A stretch of DNA of 55,425 nucleotides from Bacteroidales bacterium (GTDB taxonomy: Bacteria; Bacteroidota; Bacteroidia; Bacteroidales; UBA4417): assembly GCA_016707705.1 (NCBI GenBank), contig JADJHD010000053.1:1-55425 (forward strand). Direction: 5' to 3'. The stretch's first letter is position 1. Every line of letters begins with the position of its first letter. Position numbers and translations under genes: made by a program. The notes below the pieces were generated by a model. It searched no databases, was not told the origin of the DNA, and was given only the letters and a program-made list of their open reading frames with translations. Below, one piece after another: positions 1 through 10,513 of the stretch.

Positions 1-456
1 TTTCTTATATACTGCATCCTCTATTAATGCCCATTTTATTCACTGATGCTCCTATTCAACCTGCCGGTACTGATCAGCATTGGAATTTGATGCACAGCTT
101 TGGTTGTTGGCGATGGTATTTACCTTACGATCATTTTGCCAGTGGCATGTGATTCTGCTGATGTATTATCTGAAGCTTGGGTAATCCGGAACTTGAGAAA
201 TCGTCAGAGCGTACCTTACCACTGACATTACCCCCGCCTCCTATCTTGGGCTCAATTACGTGCTTCGGTGGAAGCGTCCCCGATTATCTGCTGCTGTATA
301 TACTTTTGGCGGAGCGTTGCTTACCCCTTGCTACCGGACCGCTGATAATACTGGTTTATAAGGTAAGTCTGCACACGCTGGGATGGGGCGCATTTTTCTT
401 GCTTCATCGATTGGGTTATCCATCAGATGAGTCTGGATATTCTTTTGGTTATAGCT
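1..456. other. No supportable gene
   Basis: Open frames here are short and have no recognisable motif. A plus-strand frame at 177-494 ends in an aromatic-rich stretch, but it overlaps the better supported minus-strand barrel gene that follows. This is the contig edge, where base quality appears poor, so a gene broken beyond recognition cannot be excluded. Confidence 0.4.
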
Positions 457-1138
457 TTAATATACTGATAGCTGGATTTGCCGGGCATTCCTGATTAGTG
501 CGAAAACTGAGGTAATCTGGTAGCTGGCGGTGAGTCCAACCCATTTGTAGCCAACTGTGAGGAAGGGTCCATAATGAATATTCTGGATATTGGGCAATGA
601 AGATTCCTTGAAGAACGGTACGACCGAAAAGCTTGTTGAGGTATAATGGAAATTTTTATACTTTCGTATGAAACAAATGATGTTCCAGCCAACTTTAAAT
701 CCAAGAGTAGCATGGAATTTATTGGCAGACTTGTACTGAAATCCGAAAGATGAGTTCGGAACAGGTAATGGACAGTTTGCTTTTCTTCATTGAAACTGCA
801 TGTCCATTAGCTGTTGAAGTGTAAGTCACTGAAATAGGATGAATTGTCAGAAGCCAGTTTCAGCTAGTATTTTGTTGCAGAAGTTATGTGCACCCAGTCC
901 GGTTCCGGCGAAGAAGAAGATATGGGGATTCCTGCCCATCCATGTAGCTTAGGGTAACAACACATCCGCCCTGGTTGATGGTGCGGTTATTGACAGAATC
1001 CGGCACTTTCGCCAGAAATCGGTAAAAACGGTAGTGTTCCTAGATCAAATCTTTTATGGATGGATTCGGCTGAGGGCTTTTGGGAAACGCAACGAATGTT
1101 GCCTACAAACACATGCTCAGGATGAAAACTCTTTTCAT
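457..1138 (-). pseudogene. Outer-membrane beta-barrel protein, multiply frameshifted
   Basis: Read on the minus strand from an ATG at 1138, the sequence gives a signal-peptide-like start (MKRVFILSMCL, then a stop, then ATFVAF). It returns to a long open stretch at about 747-457. That stretch contains the motifs KFHATLGFKVGW and HYGPFLTVGYKWVGLTASY and ends LSVY-stop. Alternating hydrophobic and polar strands, GxxxGYKW-type turns and a terminal aromatic residue are typical of the roughly 230-residue porin-like barrel proteins of Bacteroidota, and the reconstructed length (about 227 codons) fits. The middle part (about 750-1100) is broken in all frames. Indels here are probably sequencing errors at the contig edge, but a true pseudogene is possible. 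The exact family is not identifiable. Confidence 0.5.
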
Positions 1139-1237
1139 GGGATAGGATTTGTTGGGCAAAGATAAAGAGAAAATAGTTCAGCAGGCTTCTCCCACCCCCT
1201 CATTGATTAGACTTTTAGAAACGGTGAATCACGATCA

Positions 1238-1286
<49 letters not shown>

Positions 1287-1337
1287 CCCCCGCTAAAGGG
1301 TTGGTGTAATTGGGGCTGCCCGTGTTAGATAGTTTTG

Positions 1338-1600
1338 CGTTCGGGGTTCGGGGCTCTGGCGTCTGGAGTTCGAAAGTGCAAGCAGAAATGAATAGAACAC
1401 AGATCTCGCCAGCTGGCGGATGGCGGACGGATGGACTGACCTCGCCGGCTGGCGGACTGATTCCAACTTTAAGTTCCCGCAACTTTCAGTTTGACTTGTC
1501 CCAGCCAAAGCCGTCCGGATTATCCCTTGCCCTTCTCATTCCTCCTCACTTTCAACCTCCGTGGCCCTCCGTGTCAAGGACTTAGTGGCCTCTGTAGTTT
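1338..1600. repeat. Intergenic repeat cluster with two CGCC(A/G)GCTGGCGGA palindromes
   Basis: This non-coding stretch holds GTTCGGGGTTCGGGG text (from 1338), two copies of a palindromic element (TCGCCAGCTGGCGGA at 1406-1420 and TCGCCGGCTGGCGGA at 1442-1456), and a CTCCGTGGCCCTCCGTG stretch near 1558. Each of these three sequence types recurs in other intergenic regions of the window (26.2, 33.4, 36.3, 45.1 kb), so this is a collecting point for dispersed repeats rather than a gene. Confidence 0.6.
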
Positions 1601-1688
1601 GGGAAATAATTGCTACCAGCACAGTTTATAACCCGAAAACCAATATTACCTCCTTATCTTCCTCAATCCCTACAAAATTGAACCCCTG

Positions 1689-1721
1689 TTTGCAATATTC
1701 AATCTAAAAACCCTATTTTTG
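1689..1721 (+). promoter_or_regulatory. Bacteroidota-type promoter (TTTG / TAnnTTTG)
   Basis: TTTG at 1689-1692 and TATTTTTG at 1714-1721 are separated by 21 nt. This matches the primary-sigma promoter of Bacteroidota (-33 TTTG, -7 TAnnTTTG). Transcription would start near 1726, about 30 nt before the tRNA-like sequence at 1759. Confidence 0.5.
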
Positions 1722-1758
1722 CACCTCGGTCATTGAGTTTTACAATAAGTCTGACTTT

Positions 1759-1832
1759 TAGGCCGCGGCGGGGTTGCTAGGGAGCACTGACTCCACACCA
1801 GGTGGTCTCCTGGTTCAAGCCCAGGTGGCCCA
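1759..1832 (+). tRNA. Damaged tRNA-Trp(CCA)-like sequence
   Basis: The 74-nt stretch has a perfect T arm (CCTGG-TTCAAGC-CCAGG, 1809-1825). Its acceptor ends, TAGGCCG and TGGCCCA, pair at 6 of 7 positions with one G-T wobble. A CTCCACA loop near 1791 places CCA in the anticodon position, indicating tryptophan. GGGAGCAC upstream resembles the 3' half of a D arm, but the D stem and one anticodon-stem pair do not form. A consensus promoter lies 38 nt upstream. I read it as a real tRNA gene corrupted by sequencing errors, or as a remnant. A second D-arm-like string (TTGGTTAGAGC) occurs at 1920-1930. Confidence 0.35.
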
Positions 1833-2202
1833 CAAGATGAAAAAGCTGCTTCCGAAAGGGATGGCTTTCTTTAGGGCGGAAATTATCTGTTGCGCCATCA
1901 GTGTTGGAGTGTTTGATCGTTGGTTAGAGCATCCCGACCAGTTTACGGTCCGGTTCCTTTCGGCTTCTCCTTGCGGGCCTACAAGCACTGACAAGTGGTT
2001 TCCAGAATGTTGACTTTTGAAACTTTTATTTTTGCATACAACGGTATGTACAAAACGCTCTAAAAGTCCCTTGTGGAAACTCTCCATTTTCGGGTAGGGA
2101 TTATATTATCCGAATTATCTTTATACTACAGTAATCTAGGTAAAAGCAAAACTCAGAAATTTCGTTGCCATGAATTATCCTGATATATAAAGAAGTTATC
2201 CG
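1833..2202. other. No clear gene; possible further tRNA remnant
   Basis: Overlapping short frames on both strands show no family features. TTGGTTAGAGC (1920-1930) looks like a tRNA D arm, followed by a weak anticodon-arm-like CGACC...GGTCC, but no matching acceptor or T arm could be assembled. Otherwise nothing is seen. Confidence 0.4.
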
Positions 2203-2304
2203 TCACACATAACCTCCATTGCTGATCCAGTCTTCCCATCTGATGCTATTATAATCATCGTTTAAAGCTAAATGTGCTTCTTCATAATAAAATGCTTTAA
2301 CCAT
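2203..2304 (-). CDS. Short 33-aa reading frame, possibly the end of a broken gene
   Basis: From an ATG at 2304 the minus strand encodes MVKAFYYEEAHLALNDDYNS, continuing IRWEDWISNGGYV-stop. The composition is protein-like (W, Y and acidic residues, no low complexity). A stop codon directly precedes the ATG, but the frame upstream of it is also open and protein-like (LLAPPKIVQFKTRPK). The two may therefore be one gene with a spurious stop. The function is unknown and the evidence is compositional only. Confidence 0.25.
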   Translation of the reverse strand: MVKAFYYEEAHLALNDDYNSIRWEDWISNGGYV

Positions 2305-2467
2305 TTATTTCGGTCTAGTTTTAAACTGTACTATTTTTGGAGGAGCCAACAACCTCTTAATGGAATACTGTACATTTATGACGGATACGGAGTATCTGCT
2401 GTAATAAAATACAAGTAAGAGTGAGTAAAGTAGTTCAAGGTTATCGGCATTTATAATTCTTCTTTAT

Positions 2468-3001
2468 TTGGCAGGGCAGCCCAAATATTTGTTTTCTCAA
2501 ATCGATGATACTTGTACTTGTTATCATAATATGAGCAATTTAGCTAAAGAATTTCCTATAGATTCGACTGCTGACACTGTAGTGAGAATATACGAAGTTG
2601 CTAGATATCCGAATTATTATATTACATTGATTGAATTATTAAATTGTAAAAATGAGTGGAAATCATTTTATAAACATTTATACATTACAACAGTAGATCG
2701 CTCATCTCAAACTCGGGCTATTTATCCAAAATTTGGTTATGATTCTCTATTTTCTGAATTGTACAAGAACAATTTCTACGATTTAAAAACAAAAAAAGGT
2801 GATTATACATATATAGTTTTATATGAGGTAGATGGATTTCCTGTTCCTTTAATTCGGCCTGAGAATGGGGCCGAATATATTGTCTCAATCAGGATTAAAT
2901 CAAAAATAATCAACACTTATTATTTCTATTCGCCTGAATATTTTTATAAGACAATGCAGTCAGTAGGTATGAAAGATGAGCGCTTGATGGGGTTTCACTA
3001 A
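2468..3001 (+). CDS. Hypothetical protein, 177 aa
   Basis: An AT-rich frame that opens at a TTG. An internal ATG at 2531 (MSNLAKEF) is an alternative start, and the true N terminus may be lost to an upstream indel. The product is rich in Tyr, Phe, Lys and Asn, has no signal peptide or membrane segment in this form, and begins with a CTCYH motif. It ends in an alternating-strand stretch (GAEYIVSIRIK...NTYYFYSPEYFY). No family is recognised. Codon use is more AT-rich than in the PUL genes downstream, which could mean transfer. Confidence 0.5.
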   Translation: MAGQPKYLFSQIDDTCTCYHNMSNLAKEFPIDSTADTVVRIYEVARYPNYYITLIELLNCKNEWKSFYKHLYITTVDRSSQTRAIYPKFGYDSLFSELYKNNFYDLKTKKGDYTYIVLYEVDGFPVPLIRPENGAEYIVSIRIKSKIINTYYFYSPEYFYKTMQSVGMKDERLMGFH

Positions 3002-3587
3002 CATATTAACAATCATAAGGAATCAGTTTAATGTATTAAATTAGATTGTTGGATGATCGGATTGAGAAAACATAAGGCAAGAGATCGGTCCAGGAGATCT
3101 GGATAGACCATTTGTACATTTGAATTGTTGATAAAATAAAGCAATTATTTACCAATAAATTCTTGCATTCCCAATCATTATCACAATAAATTGCACCTAT
3201 AAATTTGGGCCTTGCAATAGTTAATAACACAATCTATGTAGGTGCCCCTCATTTTGGGGAACAACCGCAGCTTCCCTACTATGCAGGAGTAATTTGGCCT
3301 TATGGATGTAACTGGGCATTAATGATGCATTGCTTAACTCTGGATTGGATATTAAGGAAAACTAGAGAATCCCTCTTAATCCTTGGTAGGTAACACATAT
3401 TATAAATCTCTTATCCAATACACATAAAATAATGATGTATGTTAGAGTTATTTTACTGGTTGTGTTACCATCTTGAGAAAGTGCCTTCTAATCGTGCGCC
3501 TATACTAAATTCACTTATTTTTTAATTTCTCTTTTCAGACCTTAAAATTTATTTACTCTGCTTGTTCTAATTAGATATTTTTTCAAC
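3002..3587. other. AT-rich intergenic region
   Basis: Short frames on both strands (3036-3230 minus, 3205-3393 plus) overlap each other and show no domain, signal or homologous motif. Nothing convincing is seen. Confidence 0.4.
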
Positions 3588-3812
3588 TTGAATTTAGATT
3601 ATGAGTTTCTTGTTTTTTTTAGTTTTTGCGCTGTCACAATTCTTACTATTATTAATTATTTCTTTTTATTTAGGCAAAGCAAAAGACTACCTTTTATTGA
3701 AAAATACAAAAACACAACAGAAAAAAGAAAGGTGTTAGATAGAATTTTATTCTGGATCTATATTCTACTCTCATTCCCACTATTTTACTACTTAATATAC
3801 TTGTTTCAATAA
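3588..3812 (+). CDS. Small membrane protein, 74 aa, two transmembrane helices
   Basis: This frame starts at a TTG; no in-frame ATG lies nearby. It encodes two clear hydrophobic helices, roughly residues 7-28 (FLVFFSFCAVTILTIINYFF) and 54-73 (FWIYILLSFPLFYYLIYL), joined by a basic loop (RQSKRLPFIEKYKNTTEKRK). The positive loop would lie on the cytoplasmic side. No family is recognised. It stands alone in AT-rich DNA. Confidence 0.45.
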   Translation: MNLDYEFLVFFSFCAVTILTIINYFFLFRQSKRLPFIEKYKNTTEKRKVLDRILFWIYILLSFPLFYYLIYLFQ

Positions 3813-3923
3813 CTAGTCAATCCTTTATAATCGACATTTTACAATGATCTGAATTAAATATTTGCCAATATCATATTCGAGGCCAGTAAAAACCACTATA
3901 AAAAATGAAGATAAGAAATTCTT

Positions 3924-4549
3924 TCACTCTGGATTCAACCATTTCTTCATGTTGTAAGCAGATACTTTCGGGATGCTTAATACCCAATTGTCAGAGGCGT
4001 CTTCAATTAAAACCAATGTGTGAAAATTCACCTCTGAATACTCCATTCCCAGCCAGCCATAGTACTTTCTACCACTCACATTTAGCCTGATCCCAACATA
4101 CTTATCCCTAGCCCATGCCCAAAGTCCATGTGAGGTGAAGCCATTCCAATCTCCTGATAATGAAGACAGATCAAATGCAGCTTTTGACCAAAAAATATTC
4201 TCATTAACTATAACTCCATAGTTCAATGTATCAATACAAGTACTGTCAGAAACCGGAGCAGCTAGTTCGCTGCCATTTAATGGGGTTATTTTGCTTGAAA
4301 AGTAACTCGAGCCTGGAGTGGCAAAATAAAGGATCTCAATTTCAATATCATCCTGATGGTCATGGTTTATATCCAGAACCCTAACCGCGGACTCATATTT
4401 TGAATAGTACTGGGTATCAGGAATTGGAAGTTTGTATAAAGTACACCTACTCCGATGCTGTCACCAGCCACTATTGATACAGGATAGTAGCTCACGGTCT
4501 TCTTTTTGGAAAGAAAAAGAAAGAGAAATGCTATAAATATATATTTCAT
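3924..4549 (-). CDS. Secreted hypothetical protein, interrupted by one frameshift
   Basis: Two minus-strand frames join into one gene. The N-terminal part (from ATG 4549) is MKYIFIAFLFLFLS followed by KKK. The C-terminal part (to the TGA at 3924) can be extended upstream in its own frame as YKLPIPDTQYYSKYESAV and onward to about 4440, where it meets the first part. One indel near 4435 restores a protein of about 208 aa with an N-terminal hydrophobic segment and a beta-rich body containing VLDINHDHQDDIEIEI, a calcium-binding-loop-like acidic run. The family is unknown. The indel is probably a sequencing error. Confidence 0.5.
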
Positions 4550-5046
4550 GGTTATTTGAAATTAATAAATCTGTTTTTAATATGACACTTGAGAGTATGT
4601 TTTTCCCCTACTAGAAGCTTAAGTTTTTCTTCGCAATAATTAATTAATACTTCATCAGCACTAGCTCGATAATCCTATCCGGAATTAAAAATATCTTGTT
4701 TGACTTACATTCTTCCGTAACATGGTGTGGTGGTCAAGAAATTCACTATCGAATTCTTTACCTAACTGGCGGTATAGATGCTGCTACTCTTTCCAGCCAC
4801 TATGTATAATCCAGTGGCTTATCTCCCGGGGAATCCAAAATCAATGCCCTTTCATTTGTCGTCGATACCCTCTCCGACCCTTTCATCCTTCCTTGCCTGA
4901 CAAACAATTTCCTCCTGCTGACAGATTTTGAAGTGATAAGCTCCTGTATATGAATAAAATATCCTTTTAGCGCAATAGATTCTTTCAAAAGTGAAAAAAG
5001 AGTGTTAATTCCACCTGTCGCAAAGGTGTTCAAGGAAAGGGTTAAG
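4550..5046. other. No convincing gene
   Basis: A minus-strand frame (4800-5033) and a plus-strand frame (4722-4931) overlap and carry no recognisable features. The minus strand shows protein-like islands in different frames (for example ERALILDSPGDK and LGKEFDSEFLDHH), which could be debris of a broken gene downstream of yitT. None can be named. Confidence 0.35.
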
Positions 5047-5875
5047 TTAATCCTTAAATGGCCTTTTCTTTAAAGTACCACCTATTGCATCCTTAACACT
5101 ATTCATTACCAGAAATGCATTGGGGTCCAGGCGATTGATTTCAGTCTTTAACTTGTTCAATTCCAGTCTGGTTACAACGGTATAGAGAATATCAATATTC
5201 TTCGATTCATCCGAAGGCTTTATCCCCCTTTTCCCGTTGTATATGGTGATCCCTCTTCCCAATTTTTGAATAATCATCTGCCTGATTTCTTCATTATACG
5301 CCGAAATAATGGTAACCCCAGTGTATTCTTCAACTCCCCTCAACAACAAAATCAAGGGTTTTTGAAGCTGAAAAATAGGTTATCATCGAAAACAACGCTA
5401 TCTCTACCGATAGCAGATAAGCTGCTGCTGAGAATATCAGGACGTTAATGGCAATAATGATATCTCCGATTGTTGTACCAAATTTCCGACTCAGGTATAT
5501 CGCCAGAACTTCAGTCCCGTCAATCACTGCTCCGCCCCTTATTGTCAGCCCAATGCCGGCTCCAAGGAATCCTCCCCCGAAAACCGCTACCAAAAGATTA
5601 TCCTTGGTAACATCCGGGAAGTTGACAAGTGCCAGACAAAGCGCCAGTCCGGATATAGCCAGGATGGTTTTTATGGCAAAACGCCTTCCAATGATTTTAT
5701 ATCCCAGTATTATGAATGGGATGTTGATTATTATAATCCAGATTGATACCTGCGTGCCTGTTGTGGCTGAAAGTAACAACGAAATTCCCGTTGCTCCTCC
5801 ATCAATGAACTTATTGGTTAACAGAAATCCCTTAAAACCAAAGGCAGCAGAAAAAATACCTGCAATAATCAGCAA
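5047..5875 (-). CDS. YitT family membrane protein (DUF161 + DUF2179), split by a frameshift
   Basis: The N-terminal part has about five membrane helices and the family hallmark GFKGFLLTNKFIDGGATGISLL near the start, followed by GGGFLGAGIGLTIRGGAVIDGTE. The C-terminal part is the soluble DUF2179 domain (EEYTGVTIISAYNEEIRQMI...), which in this family is thought to bind a ligand. The frames meet at 5335-5345, where GTTGAGGGGAGTTGAA needs one G fewer to read VVEGVEEYTG, so a homopolymer insertion is the cause. A TTG at 5875 is the annotated start, but the frame stays open upstream (LRSEAFRHTRDALL), so the true start is probably 40-90 nt earlier. The substrate is unknown; transport is only inferred for the family. 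Confidence 0.8.
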
Positions 5876-6322
5876 AGCATCCCGGGTATGACGGAAAGCC
5901 TCTGATCTGAGTTCCTGTATCCCTTCGCCAACTAAAAGGGTGAAGGAGGTTTAGAAACTGCCAGGTCCATGGTTTTTATTCCTCATGGTGGTCCTGATAA
6001 CAATTTGGGTCCAGAGTGGATTCATAGTTTGAATTTTAGAGTAATGAAACGGATTCTTCCTGAATATCGGAAATATAATAGACTCTGCAGTTACTAACCG
6101 TAGAGCATATTAAGTTAAACAAAATTCAGAGGGAAATAGTATTGAAAAGTCAATTCTTCAGCTTGTCAAACTTGTATAAATTGAATTATGACTGATTGAT
6201 CCGAAGTCGAACTATTGGCACAAAGAGGTAATATGCCAGAATATCTTTAGCAAAGAATTAGTAACGGTAAAAAAGAAATAAGAAGAATCTGTTGTATTTG
6301 CTTTCCCGGAAATGCCTGGTAT
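5876..6322. other. Intergenic, nothing recognised
   Basis: No frame with protein-like features beyond the possible yitT leader (up to about 5950), and no clear hairpin or promoter. Confidence 0.4.
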
Positions 6323-8249
6323 TTATCTTTCTATCAACAGCTTATGACTATAGTTAAAATTGGTACCAGACACGGTTATTATATAAAGCCCGGGCTTCAA
6401 TCCCGGATTCAGATCAAGCTTGGAGACTCCTGACTTGAAATCATCCATGCTGAAGACCACTCTTCCGGAAGGATCACTAATACTGAGAGATGAAATTCCC
6501 ACGGGTATATTTTCGATGCTGATCCTTTCCCTTGCTGGATTAAGGATATATCTTCAATGCAGGATGGACAGTTAAATCGTTGGTTCCATAAACCTCCTCA
6601 TTTATCGTCAGTTCTTTTTCTCCTGACTCAACAAGGATAAAGCTTGATTTGAAAGCGGTGGCAGCTCTATTCTTATTTCATCATTGATCAGACTGGATTT
6701 GGCGGGAATATCCATGTAATTCAAGGGACCGCCGGCCACGAGGGAAGTACCGGTGCCATTCACAGAAACTTTACGGGAGAAACTGACATTGTTTTCTCCG
6801 GTGAGGGTGTAGACATAATAACGGTCACCGAAATGGAAATCCTGAATATTCAGGCGGGCTACGGCTGCCTTGCTTCCACGGTTTACTGCTATGACAGCAA
6901 CTTGTCCGGAGGAAAAAGCAGTTGGATACACCACTACATTGGTATCACCTCTTTGGGTGGAATTAAGCAATACATCCCCTGTAAACCTTTTCATGTAATA
7001 CAAATGGTAAAAGGCCGGACGGGGTGCATATTTGGCTACTCCGGGCTCATCGCCATTTGAAAACATACCATGGTCGTTGCCATTGTCCCAGCCATTCGCC
7101 AAATCCCAGCGCATGGCAGCTCCAAACCCTTTCTTGATTACCTCTCCAGTGACGAGCACAGCATGCATCCCATTGGCATGCGAGACAGCCTGCTGCGAAC
7201 CAACTGCAAAGATGTTGTATTCAGTCAATGCAAGAGGCAGGTGCGGTTTCCCGACCTTATCCACTTCGCTGTAAACGTATGATTTGATATTTCCTGCAAC
7301 CCTGTAGGGAGTTCAGGATTGCCTGTACATTGGAATTCTGGTTCTGGGGTAAATAACTGCACAAACATGTAGAAATCGGCAGCATCAGCAGCTACCTCCG
7401 CCACTTTCCGGTTCCAGTCGGGCATGGATGAGCTGTAGGCATCAAGCATTACCAGTCCGATTCTAATATCAAGTCCCAGACTTGCTGCTGCTGTTTTCAT
7501 GCTGTCAATGAAAACCAGGCAATGCTGCGCATAAAGAGTTGGAGTAATGTACTCGGGTTGTCCGTCCTGATTGAGGGCGGGGTCAATCCTGTAGCCGGCT
7601 TCCCAGCTTCCGAACACTTCATTTCCAATTTCCCAGAATTTGGTTCGCCCATTATCGTAGCGCACCCAATCGGCTGCCATGTGCGCAGCTGTAGCAACAG
7701 GTGTCGGACCTGTGCCATAGCGTGCATACCCATAATTTACGGTAAGCATTCCGATTGCTGCAGTCTGGTTGAGAATGCTATAAAATGAATCCTGCGCCAT
7801 GGTCCAGTTTTCCCAGGGATTTGGTCTGATACCGTACCAGGGCTCAAAGGCAGATGTTTGTCCGGCAAGCTGGGCAGGAATATCTGTTGGTGGATTGCTG
7901 GCAGCACGGTTCCAGAAATATACATCAAAACACTCCCAGCAGGTCCGCGAAGGACGGTCATCTTCCGGTTAATCATGTGTTGCATAAGGACTTGATTGTC
8001 CGACATGCACCCCGACCAAAGATTGGCATTATCCCCGAAAACATATTGGGGGACCCTTGTAATTGTATCGTTAAACAGGACTTTCAGGGATACGTTAACC
8101 GGATCAGTGGTTTGCACTACATCCGAATAGGTCGGACTGGCAATGGTCAGGGGCTGCCATTGGTTCAGGAAGAAGCCCTGGTCCTGTGCGAAACTAACTG
8201 AGGCAAAGCAGATTATAAATATCAACAGGGAAAGGAGCTTGGTCTTCAT
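6323..8249 (-). pseudogene. Secreted clan GH-A glycosidase (arabinofuranosidase-like) with T9SS tail, about four frameshifts
   Basis: Reading through minus-strand indels gives one protein of about 640 aa. It starts at ATG 8249 with a signal peptide (MKTKLLSLLIFIICFASVSF-AQ). It continues into a (beta/alpha)8 region with the acid/base motif KFWEIGNEVFGSWEAGY and a likely nucleophile in LALTEYNIF, as in clan GH-A enzymes such as alpha-L-arabinofuranosidases. A beta domain follows (VAVIAVNRGSKAAVARL), then a type A sorting domain at 6323-6560 (IYPNPARERISIENIP ... GLYIITVSG). Frame changes fall near 7930, 7270, 6640 and 6555. The frames align with no lost domain, so these are probably sequencing indels and the enzyme is probably intact in the organism. 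Substrate specificity cannot be read from the sequence. Confidence 0.7.
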
Positions 8250-9044
8250 GATGTATAAGATTGCAGAATACAAAATAACTCATTCTTTTGGTTGTAATCC
8301 CTGAATTAGCGTATCGTTTAAAGTACTGACATTCAATGTCAAGAAAAAGCAAAACCGCTATAAAGCGTGCTGTAGGGAAGTACTTTTTTACGCTTTGAAC
8401 AGATCGCTGGCATGGATATTTGGATTTTGAGTGTCAATTGGCCAGATAAAAAATCCAAAATCCGGGAAATTTCACTGAGCAGAAACAGTCGTTTTTTGGA
8501 AAATTTGCCAAAATCCGGTCTAAAAACGAGAGGGTCATATAAAAATATCTACTTTTTTACATATTTTTTCTAACTAACTTTTAATCTGATACTTATGATT
8601 GATTTTTTAACATCTGTAAATATTATAGATAAGTAATTTTGAAAAAAGCCATCGATTTTTTGTAAGTCTTTTCAACAAAGAAATGCAAATAAGATTCATT
8701 AAAAATAATCCTGCTTTTTTCGGACTTGGGTGGCTGCTTAAAAATGACCCTGTCAGACTGACCTTCGTATTACCTTTTTTCGATTTCTGAATAAAGTTCG
8801 AATTTTTCTTAAGCCGGGGATAGACACCCTTCCTTAAACCCAAAACACGCATGCCTTCCTTTTTGAACCTCCTCAACACACTGATTCAGTGTGTAAAGGA
8901 TCTGCATCGCCTGCCATCAGCATATAGCCCTATTAGGTAGCTGAAACCCGAATACGCTTTCACTTTGAGGTTGCCCAACACTGACTATCCATTCCACAAG
9001 AATCATAGCTCGAAATAACTATAACCTACTAAAACCCCAAGAAG
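8250..9044. other. Long intergenic region between divergent genes
   Basis: About 800 nt of AT-rich DNA between the minus-strand glycosidase and the plus-strand PD40 gene. A minus-strand frame at 8607-8879 (91 aa, rich in Lys and Arg) has no family features and is probably chance. TAATTTTG at 8634-8641 matches a -7 box but lacks a partner TTTG. No RNA structure was recognised. Confidence 0.4.
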
Positions 9045-10353
9045 ATGAAAAAGCCTCTACTCCTCACCTTTGCCCTGTTAGTGGTTCTCATGAACAACTT
9101 TGCCCAGCCAACCAGACGAGCACAGAAACAAATGAAGCATGGGGATTACTCATCTGCTGTCAAAATTCTGGAAAAGGATGTAAATAAGCCTGAATACCGG
9201 GATGCTATAATTCCTTTGCTCGCCGAATGTTATCGTCTGCAGGATGACCCTGCATCTGCCAAAAAATGGTACAGTCTAGCTATTACTCTTCCAAATGCAA
9301 TTCCTGAATGGACCTACTACTATGCTCTTGCACTTCGCACTACAGGTGAATGCAGCAAAGCCAGAGAAATGTTCATCAAATATTCGGAAATACGTCCGGA
9401 AGATCCACAGGGACCATTGAATATTGCTTCCTGCGATTTCGCCCTGAATCCTGAAAACGCAATACATCCTGCATATGAAGTGAAATCTGTAAAGAATATC
9501 AATTCTGACCAGAGTGACTTCGGACCGGTATTCTACAACGGGGAGCTAGTGTTTGCCTCCGACAGGAACATAACACTCTATGATAATAATTGCAGCTGGA
9601 AAGGACGTGGCTATTTTGATATTATGAATGCCAGGCCTAATGACCCCAGGGAATTCAACGACCAAATGAAATCTGCAAAATTGCTGAATGGTAAATTCAA
9701 CAAGTCATACCATGATGGTCCTGTGTTTTTTGCAGGGAGCACAGAGGCGTTTTTCACCAGAACCTATCGCAACAAGGGAAATAATGACGGACAACACAAT
9801 CATCAGGAAATCTATTATTCCAACATGAGCGATGGCAAATGGGGTCCCCTCCAACCTTTCTTCCTGAATAATTCAGGGTATTCTGTAGGGTATCCTACTC
9901 TCTCAGCTGACGGAACAACTATAGTGTTTGTTTCCGATATGCCGGGCGGACAGGGAGGAACAGACCTTTACTTCTGCCGTCTTGAAAACGGAAAATGGAG
10001 TCAACCAATTAATTTGGGAGCTCAAATCAACACTCCCGGAAATGAAGTTTTCCCTTCATTGCAGGCTGACGGATCGCTGATGTTCTCCTCTGATGGACTC
10101 CCCGGGTATGGAAGTCTGGATATCTTCTGCTCCAAAGCAAGCCAGGAAAGCTGGACAAAACCGACAAACCCCGGTGCACCGCTAAACAGCAGCTATGATG
10201 ATTTCGCCATGAGCTACGCTCCGGGCAACAGCAATGGATTTTTCACATCCAACAGACCGGGGAGGTCCAGGAAGTTATGACATTTATGCTTTCAAGGAGC
10301 TGGATCTGAACGATCAGATGGCTACAAATAAAGAAGATGCCGTAAATCGCTAA
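9045..10353 (+). CDS. TPR and PD40 (WD40-like) repeat exported protein, 3' frameshift
   Basis: The N terminus is a signal peptide (MKKPLLLTFALLVVLMNNFA-QP). TPR-like helices follow (about residues 25-140: HGDYSSAVKILEKDV, ASAKKWYSLAI, CSKAREMFIKY). A PD40 beta-propeller then shows repeated blades such as GYPTLSADGTTIVFVSDMPGG and NEVFPSLQADGSLMFSSDG. This is the front half of PorE-like proteins of the T9SS, but without the OmpA peptidoglycan-binding domain. The frame breaks at about 10268 (NRPGRSRKL-stop). The next frame continues GPGSYDIYAFKELDLNDQM to a TAA at 10353, restoring about 434 aa. A role in surface or secretion architecture is inferred only. Confidence 0.75.
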
Positions 10354-10424
10354 TCTTCAAAAAAGACAATCCAAATCCCTTTTTCTCTCAACTGCACACC
10401 AAACCAAAATCCTTCAATAAAAAC

Positions 10425-10454
10425 AAGAGGTTGTTCCGGTTGGGACAACCTCTT
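10425..10454. terminator. Intrinsic terminator, bidirectional
   Basis: AAGAGGTTGT pairs with ACAACCTCTT, extended by CC/GG, around a short loop. T-rich DNA lies on the plus side (TTTATT) and A/T-rich DNA on the other. It sits between the convergent PD40 and alpha/alpha-barrel genes and can end both. Confidence 0.75.
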
Positions 10455-10513
10455 TATTCCAAAAAAACATTTGATAAGCTAATATTTCGGTAATTGTAAC
10501 AAAGAAAAGTCCT

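Noticed and set aside
177..494. Plus-strand frame ending GYSFGYSFN, reminiscent of PorP/SprF C termini
   Set aside because: Only a few residues fit, and it overlaps the end of the minus-strand barrel gene, which shows a longer coherent protein.
4800..5033. 77-aa minus-strand frame downstream of yitT
   Set aside because: No recognisable family and no support from the adjacent sequence; may be debris of a broken gene.
8607..8879. 91-aa minus-strand frame rich in Lys and Arg
   Set aside because: No domain, signal or neighbour support. The composition is what AT-rich non-coding DNA gives by chance.
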